Notes: generated from the letters alone by a model not told the origin. A stretch of DNA of 56,740 nt from Gammaproteobacteria bacterium (GCA_030148485.1 JASBTJ010000023.1:1-56740); one strand, 5' to 3'. Positions 1 to 8,137 are shown, numbered from the stretch's first letter. Program-made: numbers and translations.

Positions 1-74
1 TTCAGCGTGCAGGCCTGAAAAATAACCTGCGGGGCGATGATAACGATGCTGGAACCGATTCAATCAGAGGTTCC
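1..74. other. Non-coding window edge, possible remnant of a second repeat copy
   Basis: No gene is visible here. Positions 53-74 can fold as GGAACC...GGTTCC and end in AGAGGTTCC, the same words that form the terminal hairpin of the 150-bp repeat starting at 79. This could be the worn end of another copy placed in tandem, as happens near 15.7 kb. The match is short and the window edge hides the rest. Confidence 0.3.
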
Positions 75-78
75 CTAA

Positions 79-228
79 GGAGCCTCTGAAAAATTCAGAG
101 GTTCCGCGGCACAGGGAGGTGCCGCCAAAATCGGTCACGGCGTGTGACTGATTTTGCAGCAAGCTGCAAACCCCGTTTGCAGCGTAGCGTGCGCTGAGAA
201 GTCCAGGATGGACTTATTCAGTGCTTTC
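79..228 (+). repeat. 150-bp hairpin-rich repeat, copy A (MITE-like), docked on the flgA stop
   Basis: A 150-bp element begins GGAGCCTCTGAA and ends TTCAGTGCTTTC, which are imperfect terminal inverted repeats. It is flanked by CTAA (75-78) and TTAG (229-232). Inside are successive hairpins: GGAGCCTCTGAA/TTCAGAGGTTCC with an AAA loop, GCGGCAC/GTGCCGC, AAAATCGGTCAC/GTGACTGATTTT, GCTGCAAAC/GTTTGCAGC and AAGTCCA/TGGACTT. The flgA stop codon, TAA on the minus strand at 229-231, is the flanking tetranucleotide itself, so flgA transcripts run straight into the element. There is no transposase gene. Other copies lie near 13.9, 15.6, 15.8, 45.7 and 53.2 kb. Confidence 0.85.
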
Positions 229-957
229 TTAGGGGCCGGCACGGACGGTGCCACGGTCCACGACCACGGCACTGACGGTGCGTCCCGATGCCAGGTTCTT
301 GACCCGGATCTGGTCGCCACGCCCCCCGTGGCGCAGGGCCTTGCCGGCCACGCTGACCTCGATGCCCCCGGCGCGTGACAGAATCATCACCCGGCTGCCG
401 CGCTCCACCAGGCGGTCCGCGGCCACCATGGAAGCGGTCAAGATCGCGTTCGCACGGACGTGCCGCTTGAGCCGTTGGCCGACCAAGCCATTGGTGTCGA
501 GAAAGTATTGGCCGCGCAGCTTGGCCAGGTCCGCCTGGCGCAGGAACAAGTCACCGGCGGCAAGGGTGTCGCCCCGTCGCACCGGGCGGGCAAGCGCAAC
601 CACCTCGGCTGGCAGGCTGATCTTGACCGGTACGAACAAGCGCCACGGCCGACTGCCTTCGCAGGCGACGCCCACCACCGTGCTGCCGGCTTTCAGGCCA
701 CTCGGTGATTCGAAGGCCCCTAGTGGCTCGTCGCACCGGGCCAGCCGTAAGCGGGGGTCCAGTCGGCCCGGTCGTACCGTCGGGGGGACGGGGAAGCGGT
801 CGCCCGCCTCCGCGGCATAGTCCACGGCAGTCGCTTCGATGTCCGCCAAGGGGTGTGCTTCACGTGGCGATTGACTCCAGGCGAGCGGGGATGCCAGCAA
901 GGCGACCAGCCATGCCAGCGCTTGGTGTGACGGATATTTGACGAATGGATATCGCAT
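229..957 (-). CDS. flgA: Flagellar basal body P-ring formation protein FlgA
   Basis: FlgA is a periplasmic chaperone for assembly of the FlgI P-ring. The 242-residue reading from ATG 957 opens with a signal peptide (basic residues, then the hydrophobic run LAWLVALLASPLAWS). It ends in the typical SAF-like beta domain, with VMILSRAGGIEVSVAGKAL and VRVKNLASGR-type strands. The frame stays open upstream to 1050, but those residues do not look like a secretory N-terminus. A sigma-54 box at 969-984 would place the transcript start within a base or two of ATG 957, and no Shine-Dalgarno is visible. The stop TAA abuts repeat copy A. It is divergent from cheV, the order known from Pseudomonas. Confidence 0.9.
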   Translation of the reverse strand: MRYPFVKYPSHQALAWLVALLASPLAWSQSPREAHPLADIEATAVDYAAEAGDRFPVPPTVRPGRLDPRLRLARCDEPLGAFESPSGLKAGSTVVGVACEGSRPWRLFVPVKISLPAEVVALARPVRRGDTLAAGDLFLRQADLAKLRGQYFLDTNGLVGQRLKRHVRANAILTASMVAADRLVERGSRVMILSRAGGIEVSVAGKALRHGGRGDQIRVKNLASGRTVSAVVVDRGTVRAGP

Positions 958-968
958 GAATACCAAGC

Positions 969-984
969 AGCAAGTCCCGTGCCG
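969..984 (-). promoter_or_regulatory. Sigma-54 promoter of flgA
   Basis: Read on the minus strand the sequence is CGGCACGGGACTTGCT. It has the invariant GG and GC of RpoN promoters, exactly 10 bp apart (GG at 983-982, GC at 971-970), with the extended match GGCACG-N4-TTGCT. Flagellar genes of this class are RpoN/FleQ-controlled in related bacteria. The predicted transcription start is at about 958, directly before the flgA ATG at 957. Confidence 0.75.
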
Positions 985-1005
985 ACCTTTGCGCGGCGGG
1001 TTTTC

Positions 1006-1032
1006 TAAAGGCGAAGGTCGGTGCGCCGCTAC
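1006..1032 (+). promoter_or_regulatory. FliA (sigma-28) promoter of cheV-cheR
   Basis: TAAAGGCG, 11 bp, then GCCGCTAC. This matches the flagellar sigma-28 pattern TAAAGTTT-N11-GCCGATAA in both half-sites and in exact spacing. It lies about 40 bp upstream of the cheV ATG, and the same pattern recurs before the chemoreceptor genes near 38.2 and 43.9 kb. Confidence 0.65.
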
Positions 1033-1073
1033 AGCCTGCACGACCCTCATTCCACGCGAAACCAGGACTTTTC

Positions 1074-2006
1074 ATGGCGGGCATTCTTGACGGAGTAAAT
1101 CAGCGCACCCAGTTGGCCGGGCACAACCGGTTGGAGTTGTTGCTGTTTCGGCTCAATGGACGGCAGCGTTTCGGCATCAATGTCTTCAAAGTGCAGGAAG
1201 TGATGCAATGCCCGAAACTGACCCAGTTGCCGGATTCGCATCCCAGCGTCATCGGGGTGGCGAACCTGCGCGGCAAGACCATCGGCATTGTCGATCTTTC
1301 CAAGGCGCTGGGTGGTCGGGGCTTTCCCGACCCGCAGGAGCGCTTTGTGGTGATCTCCGAATACAACCGCCAAGTGCAGGGCTTTCTGGTTGGCGGTGTG
1401 GAGCGCATCGTCAACCTCAATTGGGAAGGCGTGTTGCCGCCGCCCAAGGGCACCGGCCGCCACAGTTATATGACCGCGGTCTGTCATGTGGATGACGAGC
1501 TGGTGGAGATCGTCGACGTCGAGAAAGTGATGTTCGAGGTCATGGGCGACATCGAAGAGCTGGACCCGAGCGTCACCGAGGCGTATGTGCTGGACACCCA
1601 GCAACACGCGCTGGTGGTGGACGATTCGTCGGTTGCGCGCTCCCAGGTGGCCGGCGTGCTGGAACAATTGGGCGTGTCCTGCACCTTGTGCAGCAACGGT
1701 GACGAGGCCTACCGGACCTTGGAGGCCTGGGCCGAGGAGGGCAAGGATCTGAGCAACTGGTTGGCCTTCGTGTTGTCCGATGTGGAAATGCCGAAGATGG
1801 ACGGCTATTCCCTGACCACTAAGATCCGCGCCAATCCGGCGATGACCGACCTGCACGTGATTCTGCATACCTCGCTCAGCGGGGTGTTCAATGAACAGAT
1901 GGTGCGCAAGGTCGGCGCCGATCGTTTTATCGCCAAGTGGGACCCCAATCTGCTGGCGCAGGTGGTGCAGGAACAGGTGCAGCGGCACGCTGAGACCATC
2001 GGGTGA
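1074..2006 (+). CDS. cheV: Chemotaxis coupling protein CheV
   Basis: CheV links chemoreceptors to CheA and can be phosphorylated by it. The 310 residues hold an N-terminal CheW-like domain (about 10-165, with ELLLFRLNG, VMQCPKL and GVANLRGKTIGIVDLSKAL) and a C-terminal receiver domain. The receiver shows HALVVDDSSVARSQ, the phospho-acceptor Asp in VLSDVEMPKMDGYSL, and HTSLSG and FIAKWDP late motifs. An AGGA ribosome site precedes ATG 1074. cheR follows with a GTGA overlap, so the two are translationally coupled. A FliA box lies just upstream. Confidence 0.95.
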   Translation: MAGILDGVNQRTQLAGHNRLELLLFRLNGRQRFGINVFKVQEVMQCPKLTQLPDSHPSVIGVANLRGKTIGIVDLSKALGGRGFPDPQERFVVISEYNRQVQGFLVGGVERIVNLNWEGVLPPPKGTGRHSYMTAVCHVDDELVEIVDVEKVMFEVMGDIEELDPSVTEAYVLDTQQHALVVDDSSVARSQVAGVLEQLGVSCTLCSNGDEAYRTLEAWAEEGKDLSNWLAFVLSDVEMPKMDGYSLTTKIRANPAMTDLHVILHTSLSGVFNEQMVRKVGADRFIAKWDPNLLAQVVQEQVQRHAETIG

Positions 2007-2860
2007 CACAGAATGCCGCAGAAAACACGGGGGGCGCTGGTTTGAGACCCACCATGACGGCCGAGGAGTACTCGGCGATCCACGATTTTCTCGAACAGCA
2101 TTGCGGTATCCGGCTCGGCGCAGGCAAGGAATACCTGGTCAGCAGTCGTCTGGGGCGGTTGCTGACGGACAACGGGCTGTCCAGTTACACGGAGCTGTTG
2201 CAAAAGCTGAGCGGTTTTTCCGGCCGGCAGCTGCAGACCGCCGTGGTCGACGCCATGACCACCAACGAGACCTTCTGGTTTCGGGATCCGGCGCACTTTC
2301 GGGTGTTGGCCGAGCACATTCTGCCCGACCACAAAAGCCCGAGTTTTCGGGTCTGGTCGGCGGCCGCATCCACAGGGCAGGAGGCCTACAACATTGCCAT
2401 GACCATTGGAGAGGCCCGTCGTCAGGGCAGGTTGGCGGGGTCCTGCCGGCACGAGATCGTCGGTACCGATATCTGTACCGGGGCATTGTCCCAGGCGCGA
2501 GAGGCGCGTTACTGCGGGCTTTCCGCCGGTCGCGGTATGAGCGAGGAACAGAAGCGTCGCTTCTTTCGGGCCGACGGCGATTGTCTTGAAGTGGCCCCCG
2601 ATTACCGGAAAAACGTCAGTTTCCGAGAATTCAATCTCACCAAGCCGTTCGACTCCCTGGGGAAGTTCGATGTGGTGTTCTGTCGCAACGTCCTCATCTA
2701 TTTTTCCGCTGAGCGCAAGGCCGACATCATCAAGCGCATCGCGCGGCAGTTGAACCCGGGTGGTTTTCTGTTTCTCGGTTCCACCGAATCCCTCAATGGC
2801 CATACCGATCTGTTCGAAATGGTCAGCCTGCACGGCGGTCTGGGTTACCGCCGACGCTGA
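2003..2860 (+). CDS. cheR: Chemotaxis protein methyltransferase CheR
   Basis: CheR methylates glutamates of chemoreceptors using S-adenosylmethionine. The N-terminal helical domain (YSAIHDFLEQHCGIRLGAGK) is followed by the methyltransferase fold, with VWSAAASTGQEAYNIAM as SAM loop, VGTDICTGAL, and FDVVFCRNVLIYF. GTG 2003 overlaps the cheV stop. An ATG at 2054 would drop 17 weakly conserved residues and is the alternative start. With 285 residues it has the usual length for the family. A strong hairpin follows the stop. Confidence 0.94.
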   Translation: MTQNAAENTGGAGLRPTMTAEEYSAIHDFLEQHCGIRLGAGKEYLVSSRLGRLLTDNGLSSYTELLQKLSGFSGRQLQTAVVDAMTTNETFWFRDPAHFRVLAEHILPDHKSPSFRVWSAAASTGQEAYNIAMTIGEARRQGRLAGSCRHEIVGTDICTGALSQAREARYCGLSAGRGMSEEQKRRFFRADGDCLEVAPDYRKNVSFREFNLTKPFDSLGKFDVVFCRNVLIYFSAERKADIIKRIARQLNPGGFLFLGSTESLNGHTDLFEMVSLHGGLGYRRR

Positions 2861-2864
2861 ACCA

Positions 2865-2888
2865 CCCTTGCCGCCGAGGCGGCAAGGG
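2865..2888 (+). terminator. Hairpin terminator after cheR
   Basis: CCCTTGCCGC and GCGGCAAGGG form a perfect 10-bp stem around CGAG, followed by only TTT. It lies 4 bp after the cheR stop and before the sigma-54 promoter of flgB, so it most likely ends cheV-cheR transcripts. The short T-run makes it a weak intrinsic terminator. Confidence 0.6.
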
Positions 2889-2948
2889 TTTGCCGCGACC
2901 GGCCGAGCGAAATTTCTGTAAATCCCTGTTTATAAAGCGATTCAAGAC

Positions 2949-2965
2949 TTGGCATAAAGTCTGCT
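2949..2965 (+). promoter_or_regulatory. Sigma-54 promoter of the flgB operon
   Basis: TTGGCATAAAGTCTGCT carries GG at 2951-2952 and GC at 2963-2964 with the 10-bp spacing required by RpoN. The predicted start near 2976 leaves a leader of about 28 nt containing the GGAG ribosome site of flgB. Confidence 0.65.
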
Positions 2966-3003
2966 CCTGATCTTGCAACACCACCGTTGCAGACGGAGAT
3001 CGC

Positions 3004-3414
3004 ATGAAACTGGATGACGCCTTCGGCATTCACGAGCAGGCACTGAAGTTGCGCAGTCAGCGTAGTGAACTGCTGGCGGGCAATCTGGCCAACGCCGACA
3101 CGCCGGGCTTCAAGGCCCGGGATTTCGATTTTGCCCAGGTACTGCAGGGTCAGGTCGCCCAGGGCAGCGAACTGCGCACCACCAACAGCCGCCACATCGC
3201 CACCGCCACCGCCACCGCCACCGCCACCGGTGGCCCGGTGCCCGCCGGCGCTTTGGGCTATCGCATTCCGCTGCAACCGTCCGTGGACGGCAACACCGTG
3301 AACGTCGAACAGGAGCAGATGGCATTCAGTCGCAATGCCATGGAGTACCAGGCCAGCCTGGAATTTCTCAACGGCCGCATCAAGGGCCTACTGTCGGCGA
3401 TTCGGGGTGATTGA
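3004..3414 (+). CDS. flgB: Flagellar basal body rod protein FlgB
   Basis: FlgB is a proximal rod component. The N-terminus has the rod motif RSELLAGNLANADTPGFKARDFDF, split here as RSELLAGNLAN and ADTPGFKARDF, and the C-terminus the coiled region MEYQASLEFLNGRIKGLLSAI. GGAG precedes ATG 3004. The middle contains an unusual run of alternating Thr-Ala encoded by five perfect GCCACC hexanucleotides (3199-3228), in the part of FlgB that tolerates length change. At 136 residues it is of normal length. flgC starts 2 bp after its stop. Confidence 0.95.
   Translation: MKLDDAFGIHEQALKLRSQRSELLAGNLANADTPGFKARDFDFAQVLQGQVAQGSELRTTNSRHIATATATATATGGPVPAGALGYRIPLQPSVDGNTVNVEQEQMAFSRNAMEYQASLEFLNGRIKGLLSAIRGD
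3199..3228 (+). repeat. GCCACC hexanucleotide tandem repeat inside flgB
   Basis: Five perfect head-to-tail copies of GCCACC encode alternating Ala and Thr in the variable middle of FlgB. The unit is a multiple of three, so slippage would change protein length by two residues and would not switch the gene off. Confidence 0.9.
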
Positions 3415-3416
3415 TC

Positions 3417-3830
3417 ATGTCTAGCATGCGCATCTTCGACATCGTCGGTTCCGGCATGAGCGCGCAAAACCTGCGCCTTAATCTAGTCGCCAGCAACCTG
3501 GCAAACGTCGACGCGGTTTCCAGCAGTATCGATCAGACCTACCGCAGCCGCCAGCCCGTGTTCCAGGCGATCCTGGATCAGGCCAACCCGCAGGCCCCGG
3601 CCCAGGGCGTACGCATGGCCGGGGTGGTGGAAAGCCAGGCCCCACTGAACCGTGAATATTCCCCCGGCCATCCCATGGCAGACGCGGACGGCAATATCTA
3701 CAAGCCCAACGTCAATCCCGTCGAGGAAATGGCCAACATGATTTCCGCGTCCCGCGCCTATCAATCCAATGTGGATGTGGCCAATGCCGCACGGCAGATG
3801 ATGGCCGCCACTCTCAACATCGGGAAGTAA
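3417..3830 (+). CDS. flgC: Flagellar basal body rod protein FlgC
   Basis: FlgC is a proximal rod protein. It shows the N-terminal rod motif IVGSGMSAQNLRLNLVASNLAN and the C-terminal NPVEEMANMISASRAYQSNV, the latter shared by rod and hook proteins. ATG 3417 is preferred over the in-frame TTG at 3411 because GGGGTGAT lies at the right distance. 137 residues is typical. It sits between flgB and flgD with no room for internal promoters. Confidence 0.95.
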   Translation: MSSMRIFDIVGSGMSAQNLRLNLVASNLANVDAVSSSIDQTYRSRQPVFQAILDQANPQAPAQGVRMAGVVESQAPLNREYSPGHPMADADGNIYKPNVNPVEEMANMISASRAYQSNVDVANAARQMMAATLNIGK

Positions 3831-3836
3831 TCCGCC

Positions 3837-4520
3837 ATGAGCATCGATGCCACTCAAAACGCCTATGCCGCACTCGGCCTGGCAGCCCCGGAGGCCAAGG
3901 GGCCGACCTCCCAGGATGCCGCGTCACTGGGATTGGACACCTTTTTGAAATTGATGGTGACCCAGCTGAACAACCAGGATCCGTCCAATCCGGTGGACAA
4001 CGGGCAATTTCTTGGCCAGATCGCACAGTTCGGTACGGTGTCCGGGCTCGATCAGCTGAACGCCAAATTTTCCGATCTGTCGTCGACCCTGACCTCCGGG
4101 CAGGCCTTGCAGGCCGGTTCGCTGGTGGGCAGGCAGGTGCTGGCGCCGATCGAGACCGGGCGCCTGACCAGCGGCGGGAGCCTGCGTGGGCAGGCGGAAC
4201 TGGATGCCAGCGCCCGCGACGTGGTGGTCAGCATCACCGATCAGGCCGGCCAACTGGTCAAGGAGATGCGTCTGGGTCCGCAGCAGTCCGGCACCGTCGC
4301 GTTCAACTGGGACGGCACCACGGACCTGGGTGGTTATGCGGCCCCCGGGCTGTATGACGTGCGGGTGAATGCCCAGCGCGGCGACGCCAGCGAGGCATTG
4401 CAAACCCAACTTTTCGCCGACGTCGAGAGCGTCAGCCTCGGCGCGAACAACACCGACCTCATCCTGAACCTGCAGGGTCTCGGTTCCATTGGCTTCAAGC
4501 AAGTCACCCAGATTTATTGA
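3837..4520 (+). CDS. flgD: Flagellar hook cap protein FlgD
   Basis: FlgD caps the growing hook and is needed for FlgE polymerisation. The N-terminal signature FLKLMVTQLNNQDPSNPVDN (about residue 37) is diagnostic. The C-terminal half carries the FlgD Ig-like/Tudor region with FNWDGTTDLGGYAAPGLYDV. 227 residues is a normal size. The gene starts 6 bp after flgC and ends 15 bp before flgE. Confidence 0.95.
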   Translation: MSIDATQNAYAALGLAAPEAKGPTSQDAASLGLDTFLKLMVTQLNNQDPSNPVDNGQFLGQIAQFGTVSGLDQLNAKFSDLSSTLTSGQALQAGSLVGRQVLAPIETGRLTSGGSLRGQAELDASARDVVVSITDQAGQLVKEMRLGPQQSGTVAFNWDGTTDLGGYAAPGLYDVRVNAQRGDASEALQTQLFADVESVSLGANNTDLILNLQGLGSIGFKQVTQIY

Positions 4521-4535
4521 TCGGAGCAGCCAATC

Positions 4536-5783
4536 ATGTCATTTCAAATCGCCCTGAGCGGATTGAACGCCGCCAGCACCGACCTCGAGGTCACCGGTAA
4601 CAACATCGCCAACTCCAGCACCAACGGGTTCAAGGAATCCCGTGCGGAATACGCCGACGTGTACGCCTCCTCGCTGCAGGACTTGAGCAGCAATTCGTCC
4701 GGTCGCGGCGTCAAGGTGTCCCGGGTGGCGCAACAGTTCTCCCAGGGATCGGTGGACTTCACCTCCAACAATCTGGACCTGGCGGTCAACGGCGAAGGGT
4801 TCTTCGTGTTGGAGGACAAGAACGGTTCGCTCAAGTACACCCGCGCCGGGGCCTACAGCGCGGATCGAAACGGTAACGTGGTCAACGCTGCCGGCGACAA
4901 GCTGCAGGTGTATCCGGCGGTAACCGGTCCCGGCGGCAGCACGGCGTTCACCACCGGGGTGTTGCAGGACCTGCAGTTGCCGCTGGTCAGCAATGCGCCA
5001 TCCGCCACCGCTAACGTCGAGGCCTCGTTGAACCTGAACGCAAACGACACGCAGCCGCTGGTGGCCTTCAACCCCTCTGCACCGGACCCCGCCAGCTACA
5101 ACTATTCCACGTCGCTGACCGTGTACGACTCGCAAGGCTCGACCCATACCGCCACCATGTACTTCGTCAAGACCGCGACCCCGAATCAATGGGACGCGTA
5201 CTTCAACGTTGATGGCACCAACGTGACGGCCGGCGGTAGCCCGTCCACGACACTCACCTTTGACACGTCCGGCGCCTTGACCTCTCCCGCTGGCGGCAAC
5301 ATCACCCTGGATCCGTTCACGCCTGCTGGTGGCGTCGCGCCGATGAATCTCACCTGGGACCTGGGCGGCAGCACGCAGTTCGGCGCCGGCTTCGCGGTGA
5401 ACGACCTGGATCAGAACGGTTTCGCCACCGGTCGCTTGAACGGCGTGGACATCAACGATGAAGGTGTGGTGTTCGCCCGTTACACCAACGGCGAGTCGAC
5501 GGTGATGGGCAAGGTGGCGCTGGCCGGCTTCAACAATCCGCAGGGGCTGCGTCCCATCGGGCAGTCGAACTGGGTGGAGACCTTTTCCTCCGGCACCGTG
5601 CGCTTTGGCGAGGCGGGTACCGGCAACCTCGGTCTGATGCAGTCCGGTGCCTTGGAATCGTCCAACGTGGATATTGCGACCGAGCTGGTGGATCTGATCA
5701 TCGCGCAGCGCAACTTCCAGGCGAACGCAAAGGTGATCAGTACGGCAGACCAAGTGACTCAAGCGGTCATCAATATCCGCTGA
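4536..5783 (+). CDS. flgE: Flagellar hook protein FlgE
   Basis: FlgE is the structural subunit of the hook. The N-terminus has GLNAASTDLEVTGNNIANSS, and the C-terminus VDLIIAQRNFQANAKVISTA, the paired coiled regions that build the inner tube. Domain D0/D1 repeats such as NNLDLAVNGEGFFVL are present. 415 residues is normal for hook proteins with one inserted outer domain. A GGAG ribosome site lies before the ATG. Confidence 0.95.
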   Translation: MSFQIALSGLNAASTDLEVTGNNIANSSTNGFKESRAEYADVYASSLQDLSSNSSGRGVKVSRVAQQFSQGSVDFTSNNLDLAVNGEGFFVLEDKNGSLKYTRAGAYSADRNGNVVNAAGDKLQVYPAVTGPGGSTAFTTGVLQDLQLPLVSNAPSATANVEASLNLNANDTQPLVAFNPSAPDPASYNYSTSLTVYDSQGSTHTATMYFVKTATPNQWDAYFNVDGTNVTAGGSPSTTLTFDTSGALTSPAGGNITLDPFTPAGGVAPMNLTWDLGGSTQFGAGFAVNDLDQNGFATGRLNGVDINDEGVVFARYTNGESTVMGKVALAGFNNPQGLRPIGQSNWVETFSSGTVRFGEAGTGNLGLMQSGALESSNVDIATELVDLIIAQRNFQANAKVISTADQVTQAVINIR

Positions 5784-5804
5784 TCCTCTTAACAGGTATT
5801 TCCC

Positions 5805-6545
5805 ATGATCGACCGCATGCTCTATGTCGCCATGAGCGGGGCCAAGGAGACCATGATCTCCCAGGCCAACGCCAGCCATAACCTGGCCAACGCCAGCACC
5901 CCGGGCTTTCTTGCCGACTTGAACCAGTTCCGCTCGATGCCGGTGTTCGGCGCCGGTCACCCTACCCGGGTTTACGCATTGGATGAGCAACCGTCCGCCG
6001 ATTTCAATCAAGGTTCCCTGATCCAGACCGGCCGCGACCTGGACGTGGCGGTCAGAGGCGAAGGTTGGATCGCCGTGCAGGCGCGTGACGGCAGCGAGGC
6101 CTATACCCGTCGCGGCGATCTGGTGGTCGACGAGAACGGCATGCTCACCACCGGCAACGGCTTGCCGGTGATCGGCAACGGCGGGCCCGTGGCGCTGCCG
6201 CCGGCCAGCAAGATCGACATCGGCATTGACGGCACCATCTCGGTGCTGCCCACCGGGCAGCAACTCAACGAACTGGCGGTGGTGGACCGGATCAAGCTGG
6301 TGAATCCGCCTGTCGAGCAGTTGAGCAAAGGCCCGGACGGTCTGATGCGTTATCAGGGTGGCGTAGCAGAAGCCGATGCCAATCAACGACTTGTATCAGG
6401 TTCGCTGGAATCGTCCAACGTCAATGTCGTGAACGAGATGGTGGACATGATCGAACTGGCCCGGCGCTTCGAGATGCAGGTGAAGATGATGAAGACCGCC
6501 GAAGAGAACGCCAGCGCGTCCGCCAGTCTGCTGCGTCCCGTGTAA
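5805..6545 (+). CDS. flgF: Flagellar basal body rod protein FlgF
   Basis: FlgF is a proximal rod protein. MIDRMLYVAMSGAKETMISQ and the following NLANASTPGFLADLNQFRSM are typical, as is the C-terminal VNEMVDMIELARRFEMQVKM. At 246 residues it has the normal length. It is followed immediately by a sigma-54 promoter for flgG, so flgF appears to be the last gene of the upstream transcription unit unless there is read-through. Confidence 0.94.
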   Translation: MIDRMLYVAMSGAKETMISQANASHNLANASTPGFLADLNQFRSMPVFGAGHPTRVYALDEQPSADFNQGSLIQTGRDLDVAVRGEGWIAVQARDGSEAYTRRGDLVVDENGMLTTGNGLPVIGNGGPVALPPASKIDIGIDGTISVLPTGQQLNELAVVDRIKLVNPPVEQLSKGPDGLMRYQGGVAEADANQRLVSGSLESSNVNVVNEMVDMIELARRFEMQVKMMKTAEENASASASLLRPV

Positions 6546-6546
6546 C

Positions 6547-6562
6547 TGGCACGCGCGTTGCT
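6547..6562 (+). promoter_or_regulatory. Sigma-54 promoter of the flgG operon
   Basis: TGGCACGCGCGTTGCT is an essentially perfect RpoN promoter: TGGCAC, five bases, TTGCT, with GG and GC 10 bp apart. It begins 2 bp after the flgF stop codon. The predicted start near 6573 gives a leader of about 56 nt before flgG. Confidence 0.85.
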
Positions 6563-6628
6563 CTGAGTTTCCATAACGACTGAATACCGGCACCTGGCCG
6601 GCAACCGAATCAGCAAGAGAACACGCCT

Positions 6629-7414
6629 ATGTATCCCGCACTCTGGATTGCCAAGACCGGCCTGGATGCCCAGCAGCAACGCATGGCCGTGACGGCCAAC
6701 AACATGGCCAACGTCAGCACCGTCGGTTTCAAGCGCGATCGCATGGTGTTCGAGGATCTGATCTACCAGAAGGTGCGCCAAAGCGGGGCCAGTTCCTCGG
6801 AGGCAACGCAACTGCCGTCCGGTCTGTCGTACGGTACCGGCGTGCGTCCGGTGCAGACGCAAAAGCTGCACACCCAGGGCAACCTGGTACAGACCAACAA
6901 CAGCTATGATCTGGCGATCCAGGGCGATGGCTTCTTTCAGGTCCAACATCCGGACGGTACCACCGTATACACCCGGGACGGCGAGTTTTCCCTGGATGCC
7001 AACGGCCAGTTGGTGACCGCCAACGGATTCCTGCTGGAGCCGACCATCAGCGTCCCGCAGGACGCAGTCAGCGTCACGGTGGGCAGCGACGGTGTGGTCA
7101 GCGCGTTGACCGCGGGCGCCAGCACGCCCACCAATATCGGTCAGGTGACCTTGGCGCAGTTCATCAATCCCACCGGCCTGGAAGCGGTCGGTGACAACCT
7201 GTACCGCGAAACGGCGTCCAGTAGTGTGCCGCAGAACGACCTGCCGGGGCAGAACGGCATGGGGAGTTTGATTCAGGGTTCCCTGGAGTCGTCCAACGTC
7301 AACGTGGTGGAAGAGTTGGTGAACATGATCGAGACCCAGCGTGCCTACGAGATGAACTCGAAGGCCATCGCCACCACCGACGAAATGCTCAGCTACGTGA
7401 ACAACCAGCTTTGA
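6629..7414 (+). CDS. flgG: Flagellar distal rod protein FlgG
   Basis: FlgG forms the distal rod. It has [20 protein letters not shown] with [15 protein letters not shown] at the N-terminus, [11 protein letters not shown] in the middle, and [20 protein letters not shown] at the C-terminus. At 261 residues it has the canonical length. It has its own sigma-54 promoter in the 83-bp gap after flgF and leads the flgGHIJKL unit. Confidence 0.96.
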   Translation: MYPALWIAKTGLDAQQQRMAVTANNMANVSTVGFKRDRMVFEDLIYQKVRQSGASSSEATQLPSGLSYGTGVRPVQTQKLHTQGNLVQTNNSYDLAIQGDGFFQVQHPDGTTVYTRDGEFSLDANGQLVTANGFLLEPTISVPQDAVSVTVGSDGVVSALTAGASTPTNIGQVTLAQFINPTGLEAVGDNLYRETASSSVPQNDLPGQNGMGSLIQGSLESSNVNVVEELVNMIETQRAYEMNSKAIATTDEMLSYVNNQL

Positions 7415-7429
7415 TCGGGTAACTGGATC

Positions 7430-8125
7430 ATGAACGTCACCCAGCCCATCGTCGTCGCGGTTCTCGCCTTGCTGATTGTCGGCTGCCAAAGCACGCCGAC
7501 CCGTGACCCGGCATTTGCCGCGGTCACGCCGCCGATGCCGCCGGCGGCACCACAGGGCAATGGCGCCATCTATCAGGCGGGTTTCGAGCAAAGCTGGTTC
7601 GAGAACAATACCGCCAGGCGGGTCGGCGACATGCTGACCGTGCGTCTGGTGGAACAAACCGACGGCAGCGCGACCAACGCCAGCTCGGTAAGCAAGTCGA
7701 CCTCGACGTCGATCAGCAACCCGACCTTGCTGGGTATGAATCCGACGTTTGCCTTGCAGGGCGTGAACGGCAACGGCTCGGCCAATCTGTCCGCCACGCT
7801 GGATTCGTCACACAGTTTCTCCGGTAACGGCGATCAGGCGCAGAGCAATGCGCTGACCGGCTCGATCTCGGTCATGGTCACCGAGGTGTTGCCCAACGGG
7901 TATCTGCGTGTGCAGGGCGAGAAGCGTATCGGTATGAACGCCGGTAACGAGTATGTCCGCCTGTCCGGCATCGTGCGGCCTGCGGACATCGATAGCGGCA
8001 ACGGGATCAACTCGACCCAGATCGCCGACGCCACCTTGATCTACAAAGGCGACGGTCAAGTGGCCAGCGCCAGTGTGATGGGCTGGTTGGCCAAGTTCTT
8101 CATTTCATCCTTGATGCCGTTCTGA
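7430..8125 (+). CDS. flgH: Flagellar L-ring lipoprotein FlgH
   Basis: FlgH builds the outer-membrane L-ring. A lipoprotein signal ends in LLIVGCQS, with the Cys at about residue 19 as lipidation site. The family core includes ARRVGDMLTVRLVEQTDGSA, NGYLRVQGEKRIGMN and the end MGWLAKFFISSLMPF. At 231 residues it is normal. It sits between flgG and flgI with short gaps. Confidence 0.95.
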   Translation: MNVTQPIVVAVLALLIVGCQSTPTRDPAFAAVTPPMPPAAPQGNGAIYQAGFEQSWFENNTARRVGDMLTVRLVEQTDGSATNASSVSKSTSTSISNPTLLGMNPTFALQGVNGNGSANLSATLDSSHSFSGNGDQAQSNALTGSISVMVTEVLPNGYLRVQGEKRIGMNAGNEYVRLSGIVRPADIDSGNGINSTQIADATLIYKGDGQVASASVMGWLAKFFISSLMPF

Positions 8126-8137
8126 CCGGAGCCTGCC

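Noticed and set aside
79..228. Repeat interpreted as a complete insertion sequence
   Set aside because: 150 bp is too short for a transposase and no related transposase gene is in the window.
154..378. 74-codon frame starting within repeat copy A
   Set aside because: It begins inside the repeat and runs antisense to flgA; similar frames arise in other copies from shared repeat sequence.
2003..2053. Alternative cheR start at 2054 as sole start
   Set aside because: Possible, but the GTG overlapping the cheV stop gives coupling, and the downstream ATG has no better ribosome site.
3199..3228. Short tandem repeat considered as CRISPR-like
   Set aside because: Units are contiguous hexamers with no spacers and lie in a coding frame.
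4539..6386. 615-codon open frame on the minus strand across flgE-flgF
   Set aside because: It is antisense to two certain flagellar genes, is His/Gln/Arg-rich without a family, and arises from codon bias in GC-rich DNA.
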